Below, in pieces: positions 24,442 through 36,608 of a DNA stretch of 64,000 bases. Under the pieces are notes generated by a model. The model searched no databases. It was not told the DNA's origin and saw nothing but the letters and a program-made list of their open reading frames with translations. The position numbers were made by a program, and so were the translations under genes. This DNA is from Paramecium octaurelia (Eukaryota; Ciliophora; Oligohymenophorea; Peniculida; Parameciidae). The stretch spans positions 437,453-501,452 of the forward strand of contig CAJJDP010000020.1 of NCBI GenBank assembly GCA_905182995.1, in the 5' to 3' direction. The number at the start of each line of letters is the position of its first letter. Position 1 is the first letter of the stretch.

Positions 24442-26675
24442 TCAAAAGAGCATAAAGACTAAAGTTATCACGATGTATGTAAGAATTGACACAATGAAAA
24501 GATTCACAGGCGAAGCAAATTTTCTTGGCCACTGAGTTAATGGAAATTCATCTATTTGCTAACCTCTAAGCTTGTCTAAACAGTAGCTCAAATACCACAT
24601 CAAGACAAAGAGGAAATAAAACTCATAATCCCTCAAAGGTGCTTTCCATTAATTAATTTGACTATATATAATGAATAAATTTACATTTTAGCTCTTGACA
24701 ACCTCCCTGTGCTTTTGGAAGGACTTAAATTCCTCATGGGTACTACTTTGATAGCAGACATTTGAATGTTAAATTATTCTCCTAAATATTTTACAATTTT
24801 ATCATTTTTTATGTTCTTCTGCTGTTGATATTGCATAAGCTAGATAATGATTTGCTATATCCATTTTTGAGTGTTTTCATTTTATTTTATCAAAAAGTCT
24901 TCCTCTTTGCTGTCTTTGATATATATATCACAGAAATTTTTTACTTCGAAATATGCAGGATTTTAATAAGGCTGATTTTATTAACACTTCAATAGGTCAC
25001 AAAAAAATGAATTTTGATCCTAAGAATATATAAATGTAAGCAAATGCATTATTCCTTAATATTCTGTATCACTTAAATAGCTTAGATTATTAATGCATTT
25101 AAAAATTGTAATTAATAATTTAGTGTAAAATGGATAATGTACTCTTAATAGATTTTTCATTTGATTTCGATATTAATCCAATTCTCTAAAATGGAAATTA
25201 ATTTCATATTCATGTGAATTAAATTTTGAATCTATACATTATAATAAATTTGAAGGTCTAAATTCCTTAAACAATATTGCTTGAGGACAATATCCGAATT
25301 TGTTTTTGCATAATTAATAAATCGGTTACAATTCACTTAAGATAAATCGAGCAATTGGATTGTTACTTTTGTATTAGAAATTTTATTGTTTGGAAAGCTA
25401 ATTTAGTATAGTATTTTGTGATATTAAACAAGACAATAGTGCTTAATCGAATATCAAGACCTAATTATATATCGAAATCTCATAGACAGCAAATTACTAT
25501 CTCAAGAATAATACATAAGTCGATAAATGGGAAAGCAAGGAAATTTAATTGCATTATCTTTCGTTATGATAGGATTCAAATGAATTCTATAAAAATTTAT
25601 ATAATCCTTATTAGTAAGTAACTTGCTGTTTTTGTCTTCCGCATTCAAAAAAGAACCCTCTATTTTAATAATAGATTTGACTTTGTTTGTTGAGGATATC
25701 TGTACTCTTGATAAAATGTTTAAATTATGAGTATGTAGCTTCTAAGTCTTATCCATATCTATTATTAAAGAAGATGGTTAAGAATATTAACATCATTTGA
25801 GTATCTAATATGACACTGCTTGGTTTGATTTTATAGAATAACTTTTATTATTCATTTGTTAGATTTAAATCAAGCAATTTTGATACATATAAATGTTCAT
25901 ACATAGAATATTCTTATAATAGTATTATCATCTATTGGAATGTGAAAATAGTAACTTGCTTATTCTAATTATGTTAAATTGGATTTCCAGGCTTGATCTA
26001 CAAAACCATATATTCAATAATTCTTCTTATCAAAATTAAATATGGATTGAAAGTAAGCTATTTTAATAAAAAGTCTTTGGTGTTGAATTTCTTTTTGCAT
26101 TTGCTAAATGCACAATCAAGTATTTTTTGACTATTTTCAGTGGCATGTAAAGCACTTTCTTTAAAATTTACAGCACCATTTAATAAATAAATCCAAAACA
26201 TCATTTTAGCGCTAACACAAAATTTTAGTTGAGTTTTTTCAACCAAAATATTTTCTTGGAAAATTTCTTAGAATGTTTGAAATGATGAATTCATGTTAAC
26301 GATAGATGGATCCTTCAAAAACAGCTACAAATGAGCAGGCAATATATCAATTTGAACTGGATTAAAAGGATATTCAGAAGGCAGTGATTGATAAAATGAT
26401 TACTCATTTGGTGAAAGGACATTAAGAATTTTGATAAAAAACAGGGTATCCTCTATAGATCCAAATCGCATTTGAGTTGTTCGAAAACTACTATTTAATA
26501 TCCCATCTTATTTGAATATTAATTCATAGACTTGATGCTAAAATTTCAAGAACTCTTAACCGTATGAATATTCTTTTTATGTTATGAGTTCAAAGCTGAG
26601 ATTTTAAAGCCAGTTTAAAAACTCATTTCCATTGGCTTTTTGAGCATATTTCAAATCGTCTTCAAATTTATTCAT
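24442..26675 (-). CDS. Large alpha-helical protein with two C-terminal membrane helices
   Basis: 736 residues with one 23-nt intron at 24662-24684. From MNKFEDDLKYAQKANGNEF onward it is almost wholly helical, with repeated hydrophobic/charged helices as in ARM/HEAT-like scaffolds (SIVNMNSSFQTFQEIF, MMLIFLTIFFNNRYGQDLE, LLITIFKCINNLSYLSD). Two hydrophobic segments lie at the very end (YEFYFLFVLMWYLSYCLDKL and NLFIVSILTYIVITLVFMLF). This suggests a tail-anchored membrane scaffold. I considered an IP3-receptor-like regulatory region, but no channel signature follows, so no family is assigned. Confidence 0.7.
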
Positions 26676-26954
26676 AATTATTTTATGCAATAAGTATAAT
26701 TTTTTTTAATTGATTCAAATTTAAAAGCCTTCATATATAGAATCTTAAAATTATTAACAATTTACATCAGAGCCATAGGTCTTAAGAGAATAGATGAAAC
26801 AATAAAAAGAGAAGTATTTAGTCAAATGTTAAGGTCAGAATATAATCATATGAGAAAAATTATGTGAAAAAAGCAGGAATAATTGCAATTATGAAAAATA
26901 TACTTAAATTTTGATATTAATATATAATTAATAAAAAATAATAAAAAAAATATA
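26676..26954. promoter_or_regulatory. Divergent intergenic region
   Basis: These 279 bp separate two divergent starts. The stretch is very AT-rich with no distinct motif. Short frames inside it are not protein-like. Confidence 0.3.
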
Positions 26955-28512
26955 ATGAAAAGATCTAAATTATAAACATCAGACATCTTAGATTGGTATA
27001 AAAAGAGGTAAACTCTGGTTTTTAATATAGATTTCCTCAAAAAGTAAAACGAAATTATTTGTATTTACCAGAGGAAATCAAACAGTAAGAGAGAGCATAA
27101 GTTATATTTGAGAATTTGGATAAGAAGAAAGAAAGTATTATAAATTAGAAATATTAATAGATAAATTAGCAATTGATAAATTATATGATATTTGTGTGAA
27201 GAGTGGAATGAGCATAAATAGAAATTAAGTAAGAATGCTGTTTGAAAAGATTGATGAAGATAAGAGCAGTATAAATGTATTATTAAAATAGAATGGATTG
27301 ATTTGGAAGAGTTTTAAAAATCGGTTCTTGATTAGGAAGTAGGAGAATGTAAATCTGTATTAAATTTTTAGAATTTACCTAAGTTGCAATGAAAGTGAGG
27401 AAGAACTTAGAAGAAGGATATCTACCTATATATTATAAGAGTTTAATTTCGCATTTAAGCTTTGTCTCAAATCGAGAAGAGCTGATATAATAAATTAATG
27501 ATTAAAGTAAAAGTAAGATAGAGAGGTTTGATAAAATAAAAGAAATAATGAAATTACCCTATGATGACATCGAATAATAGGACAATAACTTATAAGTTTA
27601 ACAAGCAAGGAGAAAATTGAGTGAATTAAAGTAGGATTACGAAGGAGTTTAAAAGATTGACCCAGAAACATCAGAGTTTATCACTTAAATGAATTAGAAA
27701 TTAGAAGATACAAAGAACAAAGGGGATGAGGATTCTCTGTTGTTAAAAAAGAGAGTCAAAAGGAAATCTTTACCTCATCATAGTTCCATAATGACTTTGC
27801 CTAAGATAGAGCAAAATCATATTAAATGGCACAAGAACTTGAGTTTGATAGATAATTAAGTCAGATAAAAAATATTTAGTGAAATATAAACTAAGAGTAA
27901 CAAAATAAATTAATTAATTTCCCCAAGAACAAAAAAACAAAAAGATTTAGTATAATTGAAAAGCCAATAATCGAAATACATAAAAAAAGCAAAATAATAA
28001 TTTGATATTCAATTTGATTTTATTGATGAGAATCAATAATCAATAGATTATACAGGTGGCAGAAGTTTTGAAGAAGGAATATTAAGTTTATTCTAATAAT
28101 AACAATAATAAGGTAATTTGTGCAATTTCACTAATATTTCGACAATAAAAAATGATAAGAATGACAGAGATGAAATATTAGATTAATCTGGAGATCATTT
28201 ACCAAAATCTATTCTAAGAAAACTTCAGCAATATAAAAATGTTACTAGAGACTCTACTCAAATTTTGTTGGACAAATCAATTCTTTCCAGTCAATAATCC
28301 AAATAATCCGGGAAGTTGACTCCAATCTACTATCAAAGAATGATTCACCAAACTCATACTAACACAGATTCTCTAAACTCTAATGATATGCCTACACATC
28401 CTAAAAGGAGAACATATTCATAGTAAGATATCAAATATTAAACTGTAAATCTTATTTATTATTTAATTAGCCTCATTTTAAGCAATCAGAATTCTAACTT
28501 CCATATTTATGA
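26955..28512 (+). CDS. EF-hand protein with long Gln/Lys-rich tail
   Basis: 478 residues. Five introns (27008-27030, 27135-27160, 27269-27291, 27349-27371, 28445-28470) restore the frame. Residues ~55-95 carry an EF-hand (FEKIDEDKSKWIDLEEFQ): loop D-E-D-K-S-K-W-I-D-L-E-E, with the required Glu at position 12 but no Gly at position 6. A preceding helix (IDKLYDICVKSGMSINRNQV) looks like a second, loop-less hand. The remaining ~370 residues are Lys/Gln/Ser-rich and probably disordered. It is a likely Ca2+-responsive cytoskeletal or signalling protein. Confidence 0.75.
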
Positions 28513-28606
28513 ATTATTTTATGATATTGATTCATTTAATTATTTTTTGATTGTTGAATCCTTCAACCAGTGAATATATTTTTTTAGTAAATTAAAATAA
28601 TTTTTT

Positions 28607-29567
28607 ATGGGTCACTAGTGTTCTAAATGTCAAATCAATGATGAAAATGAATTCATTCTTGCTAATATAGTTCCAGAACGCAAACACAACTTTTAATTGG
28701 AAGATCTTGAGGATAGTTTTGAAAGTGATCCAAGTAGAAACAGTATTCAATTATTTATAGATTATCCACCTTCTACAACAATAAATAAAACTATGGAAGA
28801 AAAAAGCATTCAATTTTCTAAGATGTAAAAAGAAAGTTAACATACAATACCATCTGAATATCAAAAATTAGAAGAATTATAAATGGACGATGATTCCAAG
28901 TTTTTCGGATAAATCAAAGATGGTTAGGCTAATGGAAATGGAAAATTATGGTTAAAAAATGGAGACTATTATGAAGGTGATTTCTAAGATAATTTAATGC
29001 ATGGCAAAGGAATCTATAACAATAAAAATGGGCCTATTTTTGAAGGTTAGTTTTTATTTAACAAACCTGATGGATTCGGTGTTGAATCTTGGCCAGATGG
29101 TTCTATTTATGAAGGCCACTTTAAAGAAGGTAAAAAATGTGGTAAAGGATGTTACAAGTGGTATTAAGGTTGTGTTTATGTTGGAGAATGGAAGGATAAC
29201 AAAATTCATGGGTTTGGAAGATATGATTGGCCTGATGGAAGGGTATGTTGATAGATAATAATTCCAGTCTTACTCCGGTAGTTGGGCCTATAATCAAATG
29301 CATGGTAGAGGAAAGTACATTTGGAAGGACGGGAAATGCTATGACGGTGAATATTAGAATGATAAAAAATAAGGTTTCGGAATATTTTATTGGCCAGATT
29401 GTAAATAATATTAAGGCCCATGGAAAGACGGAAAGTAACATGGGAAAGGAATGATGATATATCCAGATGGAAAAAAAAAAGTCGGAATTTGGTAATATGG
29501 GAAATTGATAAATTATACTGAAGATGATAATTTTCAAATCATTCCAGAAAATTGGTTACAATAATGA
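28607..29567 (+). CDS. MORN-repeat protein
   Basis: 311 residues with one 25-nt intron at 29243-29267. Residues ~100-300 hold about eight MORN repeats, for example YYEGDFQDNLMHGKGIYNN, FEGQFLFNKPDGFGVESWPD, YVGEWKDNKIHGFGRYDWPD and YSGSWAYNQMHGRGKYIWKD. The ~100-residue N-terminus begins MGHQCSKCQ. Its Cys residues and Gly2 could allow lipid modification, although MGH is not a strong myristoylation site. MORN proteins of ciliates and apicomplexans organise cortex and basal bodies or bind PIP lipids. No kinase domain is attached. Confidence 0.88.
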
Positions 29568-29722
29568 TAATAATCACTTTTTTTTAATATTTAAATACAA
29601 ATATATAATTAATTGAAATAAGATAAGTACATCAATATTATTAGAAGATTTGAGATAATTATTAATTTTGTTAACTAGTTATTAAGATTAAAGTATAATA
29701 AAATTTATATATGTTTAATAAA

Positions 29723-31881
29723 TCATTAGTTAAGCACTTATCCACCAAATTGAGGCAAGTTTTAAGAAATGCCTGTTTATATAGGTTATTAAATAAAAGT
29801 TGGAACTGTCTATTGAACTTCTGATGGAATAACATGGTGTTTAATGACGACTCCTTTTCTAGCCTCTATGATTTTGCCTTCATATTTTGATTTTAATTCC
29901 TTCAAATAGTGTCTAAATTATTCTTATTATTAATTGTTGAATGCTCTGCCTTCTTCTACCATATATTCTAGTTCTTCTATGTCAAATCTTAATTTATCAG
30001 AAATTCTTCTTTCTTTAATAATTTCATTTTCTAATTTGTTGGCTCTATCCTCCCAAATACCTATGATTCTTTGTAATTCCCTATTCTCGATATTCAACAT
30101 TTCTAATTCTTGATCATCCCTCACATATCTATCTACATATCTGTCAACAGGAACTTCCACTATTTTTTCGACAGGCACTTCAACAATCTTCTCTACAGGC
30201 ACATGAACTATCTTTTCGACTGGCACTTCAACAATTTTCTCATAAGGAACTTCAACTCTTTTTTCAACTGGTACTTCCACATATCTATCTACTGGTCTAT
30301 CAATGTATCTGTCCATATATCTATCAACATATCTATCTCTGGGAACTTCCACTATTTTTTCATATGGAACCTCCACTATTCTCTCATATGGGACTTCAAC
30401 AACTCTTTCATAAGGATAAGGAACTTCATATGGCACAGGTACTTCTACAACTCTGTCAACAGGAACTTCAACTATTCTTTCAACAGGCACTTCAACTCTT
30501 TTTTCCACTACTCTATCCACAGGTACTTCAATATAAACAGGAACTTCCTTAATCACCTCATAGGGCACTTCCTTGATGACTTGTTTAACCACTTCATAAG
30601 GCACTTCCTTGATCACTTCTTTAATAACTTCATAAGGAACTTCCTTGATCACTTCATAAGGAACATCTCGATAATAAGGAACCTCATAAGGAACTTCAAT
30701 TCTTTAAACTACTGGAACCTCAACAGTTTGCACTTTTGGAACTTCAATGTACTAAGGAACTTGCTGATAAACATATTCAATTTTAGGTATTTCAACTATC
30801 TTTTCCACAATTTTAGGTTCAGAGGGCACTTCTTTAATGACTTCCTTGATGATCTCAACTGGTTTCACATCATGCACTTGTTGAGGTTGATTAACATGTA
30901 CTGTTTTAACTACCTCAACTGGTTTCTCGACTATCTTTTCAACAACTCTTTCTTGAATTTCAATTTGCTTCTTCTTCTTTTTCTTTCTCAACCTCTCTAC
31001 TTCATCTTCTAATTACTTAACGTAACCATTTTATCTTTCTAATTAAACTGTTAAGTCAAAGACTCTTAAATTAATAATGACAATTACTTTTTATCAGCCA
31101 CTTTGAGTAATGATTCTAATTCCCCTATCCTATCAAACATTTCTTGGTTTTCTCTTTCCAACTATTGTTTTATTATTAAGGCTTCATCCCTTTGTCGACC
31201 TACTTCGTAAAGTTCCTTTTCGAGTGATTTAATCTTTTTGCACATCTTTTTCAGACATTTCTTATTGTCCTCTATATACAATTCTATCTCCGAATTGCTT
31301 TATTGTTTTGGCTATTATTCCATCTATCGTATTATTCTCTCCATTTCTTGAATTTCTCTTTTGATTGTATCTATTTCAGGATCTTACGCATGTTATTATG
31401 GTCTATGTTTTTTTGGAGTCTCGGCTATGGTAGACACTATTATTTCTTCCTTGCTTTCTTTCAACTTCTTATTCTATTTTTTCAATTTCTTGATCTCTTT
31501 CTCTAGGTGTCTCTAGTTATTCCCTCCCTAAACTACATATGCTTAAGGGGCACAAACAGGTTGTTGTTAACAAATAAATTATGGTTAACAGACAGATGAA
31601 TACATTGGTTGACACATTGGTTAACAGGGCTAACATATGCTTGGAGCACATGAATGTCCTGGACTTCTTGTTACGGTAGCCACTGATTCATTTAATTGAT
31701 CTGACACTCTTGAAGATGTAAGCTTTTGTGCTTAATTATTAAAAGATGTTCTCAACTCTTGAATAGCTGAGGTCACTTTAGACAATTTGCTTGATCCTGA
31801 ACTTGTGGTATTAGTATTGACAGGTTGTAATACTTTATGACCTTCATTGAACCGTACAGATTTTGAAGACTAATTATTCAT
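29723..31881 (-). CDS. Alveolin (cortical cytoskeleton protein)
   Basis: 711 residues with one 23-nt intron at 31065-31087. The N-terminus is Ser/Gln-rich with a Cys/Pro/Gln patch (ICQPCQPMCQPMYSSVCQP), followed by a coiled coil. Residues ~300-620 are a run of short Val/Pro-rich charged units such as VPYEVIKEV, VPVDRVVEK, VPVERIVEV and VPYEKIVEV, the EKIVEVP signature of alveolins. A second short helix and a Gln-rich tail end the protein. Alveolins form the filament layer beneath alveolar sacs in ciliates, apicomplexans and dinoflagellates. The neighbouring MORN gene fits a cortical context, but linkage is not evidence. Confidence 0.92.
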
Positions 31882-32334
31882 TATTTAAATTAATAACTGA
31901 TAATATAAATGTTTTATAAATAAAAATTATTTATTTCATCAATTTACTTACTAAATTCAAATATATTTCTATCTATTTATATTATTAATATGTTCTTAAA
32001 TCAGTAAATTTATAATTAGAAGAACATCAATAAACTGTTCAAATGAGAGATTAATTTTTATTTGGAGAGACATTCAATTTTATTCTCAAACTCAGATGCC
32101 CCATAACAAATTTTATTGATTCTTCAAATTAATCAATTATATATATTATACTTATATTTATTAAATTTTTATTTTTTATTATGTCATTCTGGAATATATT
32201 AATTTTTATTTTTCAACAAAGAAATTTAAACCTGTTAAAGTTAAATAGGATATTATTTGCATTCTTACAAAATTTAAATATCAATATTGCTTTTTAGTAT
32301 TAAATCAGAATAATTTTAATATAAAAATATTATC
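31882..32334. other. Divergent intergenic region, no gene seen
   Basis: About 450 bp of AT-rich sequence between divergent starts. Nothing in it looks coding. Confidence 0.35.
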
Positions 32335-32843
32335 ATGGGCAATTCCTGTGCAGTTAAATAAGAAATCTCAAATGAAGAAAAGGCAGAAATATAAAATGAA
32401 GAATAATAAAATTAAACTCGGGCAGTGAAAATTCCAGTGTTCACAAAAAAATTAGGACTGAATTTTAAATTAGACGAAGGAATACAGAAGATAAGACCAA
32501 ATCACGACAACGAATCTGTTTAAGACATCTCAACCGAAAGGAACTTGCAAGATTCGAATGCCCCACAGTTTTATATAATTAATTAGATAGCTTTTTCGTG
32601 TAGTATAAATAAAATGAAGATTCATGCAAAGTACATTGGAAACAAAAGCACTCTGAAGATTTTCTAAAAGAAATATGTTCAAAAGAAGTAGTTTCTGAAA
32701 AAGCATTGATTTAAAAAAACGAAGATGAATAAGATGATTACTATGATCAAATAAGGGAAAATGATTTGGATCAATTTAAATTTTAAACAATATTTATAAT
32801 GAAGTTGGTGGACAGGAATCAATCATAATTTCAAAGAAAATGA
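32335..32843 (+). CDS. Small acylation-signal protein of unknown function
   Basis: 161 residues with a 23-nt intron at 32518-32540. It begins MGNSCAVKQ, a good dual N-myristoylation (Gly2) and S-palmitoylation (Cys5) signal, so it is probably membrane-tethered. The rest is charged and helical (VLYNQLDSFFVQYKQNEDS, HWKQKHSEDFLKEICSKE) with an acidic stretch (NEDEQDDYYDQIREND). No domain is recognised. Confidence 0.65.
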
Positions 32844-33022
32844 AAAGACTAATGAAAAGTAAAATATTGAAATATTTATAATTTTTGATATTAATGATAT
32901 ATTATATTAATCACAATCCTCTAATTGCTACTCCCTTTTTTATTTCTAAATGATTTCTCAATAAATTAATTATGCTTGTAATAACAGAAAACTCAAAGTT
33001 TTCATATTTTTGTCTTTTGTCT

Positions 33023-33384
33023 TCAAGTTTGCAAAATCCAGATTAAGATTTATAAATTTTGTTATAGATGTTTATACAATTGAAGTTTTAGTGTTAAACT
33101 AACTCTTCCTAATAACTAATATTCAATTTTATTCACATCAAATGAAAAATTAACATATGTTTTACGTTTGTTTCCCTTTTTTTTCACTTCTATCTTCAAG
33201 ATATTCTGTAGGAATTATGCTTAACTATACCAAAACTTTTCATTAGTGATTTTGTTCTCTGTTCTTGCATTTCAATCAATGCGTAACTACTTTTGTCTCT
33301 AAGCATTTAGTTCTTTAAATTAAACATAGTTTAAGTTTATTATTAGAATGAGTCTTCATATCCATGTGTATTTATAATTTCCAT
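33023..33384 (-). CDS. Possible small protein, 3' end uncertain
   Basis: About 113 residues if a 20-nt intron (GTTAAGC...CTACAG, about 33211-33230) is removed. It reads MEIINTHGYEDSFQQQ, then KRKTYVNFSFDVNKIEYQLL and a helix. Just past the stop another frame continues in a protein-like way (FCKLEDKRQKYENFEFSVIT) to about 32910, but no canonical intron joins it. A missed exon or a recent frameshift is possible. Confidence 0.4.
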
Positions 33385-33509
33385 TTTTTTTATCTACTTG
33401 ATTTGTTTCATTCTAAATTCATAAATATGAATCTATATTGCTTAAAAATATATTTTAAATATTTCTTAAAATAATATTTAATATTATTAGAACAAAATAA
33501 TTGTTCAAA

Positions 33510-34729
33510 TCAATTACAAAAGAATTTGTGATCTAATGCTTGGAAGCAACTAATTCTTTTATTAGGATCTATCTCTAACATCTTTTATAACAAATCTCTT
33601 AGTAATGGATCAAGTATCATTTCCCTTAGAGTTTTTTGATTCTGGACCTTGAGTATGCTATCCTTTGCAGTCGTTCCTTAAGGCCATTGATAGTATTTTC
33701 CATTGGTGACATTCTTTGTATTGAAACAATACTTTAAACTACCTTTCACATTGCTTGCCATCCAATAAGGAAAGTTCTATTCTGTAATCTTCTCAACCAA
33801 CGCCATATGTTCGTATTCATTTTTTCTCGTTTAAAATAGTAAATGACCTAATATTTTAAATCTCATTCCTACCTGTGTACAGTTCAAAGATAATACAAGC
33901 TATTCCCCAAACATCACTTTTGTAATCCCATTTACAACACTACAACTGAACCTCAGGAGCTCTATATTGACGTGTATTAATTATACAATTATGGTCTTCA
34001 TCATCGAACTCCGCTCCACCGAGGTCAATAATCTTGATCTTGTGATCTGCTGGTAAATACCTAGTATAATTTAATGTATTTCTTACATATCATTTTGCCC
34101 TTTTTATAACTAACGTATTCTACTAAAAAGAATATTCTCTGGTTTTAAGTCCGTGTGAGTCAATCTTAGATCATGCAAATGCCCAATGCATTTTAATAAT
34201 TATCTGCTTATGCATCTAATCAAATTCATTGGGATTCCACGATTTTAATTCATTCTTAGCATATCATATAAACTAGGTCCAAGCTAAAAAATCAATATTT
34301 ATCAAACAATACTCTTTCAAAGACCATACAATAATATCCTCTATGATAAAAACTATCAATTATTTCAACAAAGTATCTATTTAAATCTTTTTTTTTCAAA
34401 TAAAAGAGTATATCTGCCTCTTACTAAGCACTTTCTGCATGATTACTTCTCACAATTTTCATTGCATAGGATTTTGAACTTTTTCTCCTGACTTTCAAGA
34501 CTCTTCCAAAAGTTCCATCAGAAATGTGTCTTCTTACTTTATAATCTTTAATATATTCGCCCTTTCGAAATCTGTAATGCTTATCATCATCAGTTGAGGA
34601 GCTTCCATTTGATCCTTCATCCGTGATACTTGATGTACTTGTTGAACTATGGTTGAATTTTCAGGAATACCATTTGGGTTTTCTATGGGATCTTCTGTTT
34701 GACCTTCTACGAGATTCTTTTGAAGACAT
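33510..34729 (-). CDS. CLK/LAMMER-type dual-specificity kinase
   Basis: 371 residues with introns at 34647-34670, 34284-34312, 34061-34086 and 33848-33872. A short Arg/Ser-rich N-terminus (SKESRRRSNRRSHRK) precedes the kinase domain. The glycine loop is reduced to ISDGTFGRVLKV, and the VAIK lysine is in SYAMKIVRSNH. The catalytic loop is LTHTDLKPENILF, the HTDLKPEN form typical of CLKs. The DFG site is IIDLGGAEF and the APE site QYRAPEV. The LAMMER motif is degenerate (EYEHMALVEKITE). CLKs phosphorylate SR splicing factors in the nucleus. Confidence 0.9.
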
Positions 34730-35128
34730 GGTTTTCCGCTTATAATTTTTTTTAATTATTAATGTCATATTAATTTGGGATCAATCAACTATAGAGCACA
34801 ACAGTTCCAAATGCAAAGTATAAAACTATCCTCTGCCGACACTATTAAGGTATGTACGCTCAATCTATAAAAATAGCAACCAAATAATGTGCCATAGGTT
34901 CGAAATGCTAATTTGCTCATGGGATAGAAGAATAAAGGCAAATGAATGGTAAAAGATTTTAACATAATCCAAAGATCCTTTGCCTGCTTCAGCACTTTCA
35001 TCAATCACTACTGCACCCTAATCAACAACAATTGAACAACAATAAAAAAATTAATCACCTCTGTTTAAAAGTATGAATAAGAAATAAAAAAGTACCTTGT
35101 AAATATCATCAACTCAACTTTTGTAAGA
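34730..35128. other. Intergenic; possible decayed small membrane-protein gene on minus strand
   Basis: On the minus strand, 34754-35010 contains several open frames with hydrophobic stretches (for example IVLYFAFGTVVLYS and YVKIFYHSFAFILLSHEQ), but no single set of canonical introns joins them. I treat it as a possible pseudogene or an unresolved small gene. The 3' part overlaps no other gene. Confidence 0.3.
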
Positions 35129-35623
35129 ATGGGGCAGGTTGTCAATACGTGCACGGTATGCATTTATTAATTATACCAAATAGATTCTGATGTACAAATC
35201 TAAACAACATAGTAATAACAGCAACAGTAATAATAATAATAAATCTAATTATTATAACAATAATAATAACAATAACAATAATAATAATAATAACAATAAT
35301 AGCAATAATAGCAATAATAACAATAGCAATAACTTCTTTAAACCTAATAGTCCATGGATCCTATGGCTATCACCTTAACATATATCTTGATGGAAATGTA
35401 GTAAATTTTCGCTTAGGAAGTATGTTAATAAAATAATATTTAGGATTTACTATAAAAGATAAGGTATGCTATTGAATTAGTGAGATAAGGAAATTTGGTA
35501 TCAGCCTGTGATTAGATTAGAGCCATAATTAACTCATAAGAAAGAACTGCAGATGAAATTCAATAATATACATTGTTATATAATTAATCAGTAGCATATT
35601 ACAAATAACTATAATAACAATGA
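35129..35623 (+). CDS. Poly-glutamine protein
   Basis: About 164 residues in one frame from ATG 35129. At 35195-35340 it encodes about 45 glutamines with a few Ile/Leu, written with TAA, CAA, TAG and CAG mixed. The C-terminal ~85 residues are helical (LLQKIRYAIELVRQGNLVSA, SQERTADEIQQYTLLYNQS). The overall look, glutamine tract plus small helical domain, is that of a transcription co-regulator such as a small Mediator subunit, but I cannot name one. Possible introns at 35159-35186 (28 nt) and 35429-35452 (24 nt) leave the N-terminus uncertain. If the first is spliced the frame shifts to poly-Asn, which I consider less likely. Confidence 0.6.
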
Positions 35624-35659
35624 TAATTTATATATATGTATTTCTATAAAGATTTTTAT

Positions 35660-36417
35660 CTATTCATAGTCTTAAATTATTATTCATAGCAGTCTTTGTA
35701 ATTTGCCCTAATGAGAGCCAAAGAGAAAAATGCCCCAAAAAATGGCAAAACCAAGTAAATCCATAAGTTCCAAAATCTAACCAGTATCCATCCTTACAAC
35801 ATTCAAACAACACTAAGCTAGTCATCTACAAAACATCACCTATCCCAATGCGATGGCTGGATTCAAACTACTCTTAGCTACATCGTTAAGTATTCAGATT
35901 ATTATGCTATGTTCTAACCTATCTGATGACAAACCCATTATATCATCATATTAAAATATGAATCCTGCGTAAAGAAATAAAGAACCGAATATTTCCCCAA
36001 AGATCACTACAAAATGTGCATCAATATTTGTTTAGGCTATGTATGAAACATCATTCACACTAATGTTCGTAGTCTATAAATATTTTACTAATTCTTAAAA
36101 CACAGAAATCTAAACAAACTTGCCAAAAATGCTCCTCCAAATTAACTACCAATTGCCACTGATACCCATAATCCGTTATCTTGTCCTGATAACACAGTTA
36201 TAATTGCAAGATTGAAAGTACATTTTTTATTTTAAGCCACCAAAATTAACATTCCATAAACACAAGCAAAAACAAAGGGATTATTAACTTAGCTTTATAG
36301 AAAGACATATGTATTTGCTAGCATAAATACTAAAAGACACATGAAATTTCCAATGAATTCAAACCAAAAGATATATTGCTCCCTTTTTAATTATACCTAC
36401 CTTCGTCTGAAGCATGT
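35660..36417 (-). pseudogene. Aquaporin/MIP-family gene, probably damaged
   Basis: Six hydrophobic segments of a major intrinsic protein can be read: FWFEFIGNFMCLLVFMLANT, FVFACVYGMLILVAQN, VAIGSQFGGAFLASLFRFL, HFVVIFGEIFGSLFLYAGF and FWNLWIYLVLPFFGAFFSLA. The first NPA box is altered to FNLAIITV (NLA). The second is intact (SSLNPAIALGQ). One 29-nt intron (about 36060-36088) is clear. However, two TGA codons remain in frame, one just before and one just after the second NPA box, and no canonical short intron removes them. The 3' end runs into the neighbouring convergent gene. It is either a pseudogene or uses introns I cannot see. Confidence 0.65.
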
Positions 36418-36608
36418 TATCTATTTCCTATTTTAAAGGTTTGTGTTTTATTGCATTTCTTAAATTACTAATAATCGCTATAATTTTATCGTTATTATTT
36501 TTCTATTTTATAATTATTATTATTAATATTAATGTTGGCAATATTCTTATGTACGTAAGTTTACTATCCTAAATTGTAGTTATTATTTTAGTGACCTCTA
36601 ACCATGCT

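Noticed and set aside
24442-26675. IP3-receptor or ryanodine-type channel
   Set aside because: The helical repeats were suggestive, but only two C-terminal hydrophobic segments and no pore motif are present.
29930-31012. Long open frames on the plus strand opposite the alveolin repeats
   Set aside because: They are translations of the repetitive VPVEK-type codons in reverse. The minus-strand frame is continuous, alveolin-like and spliced consistently.
35190-35378. Poly-asparagine open frame
   Set aside because: Variation within the tract is silent in the Gln frame but changes residues in the Asn frame, and the Asn frame ends at a TGA soon after the tract.
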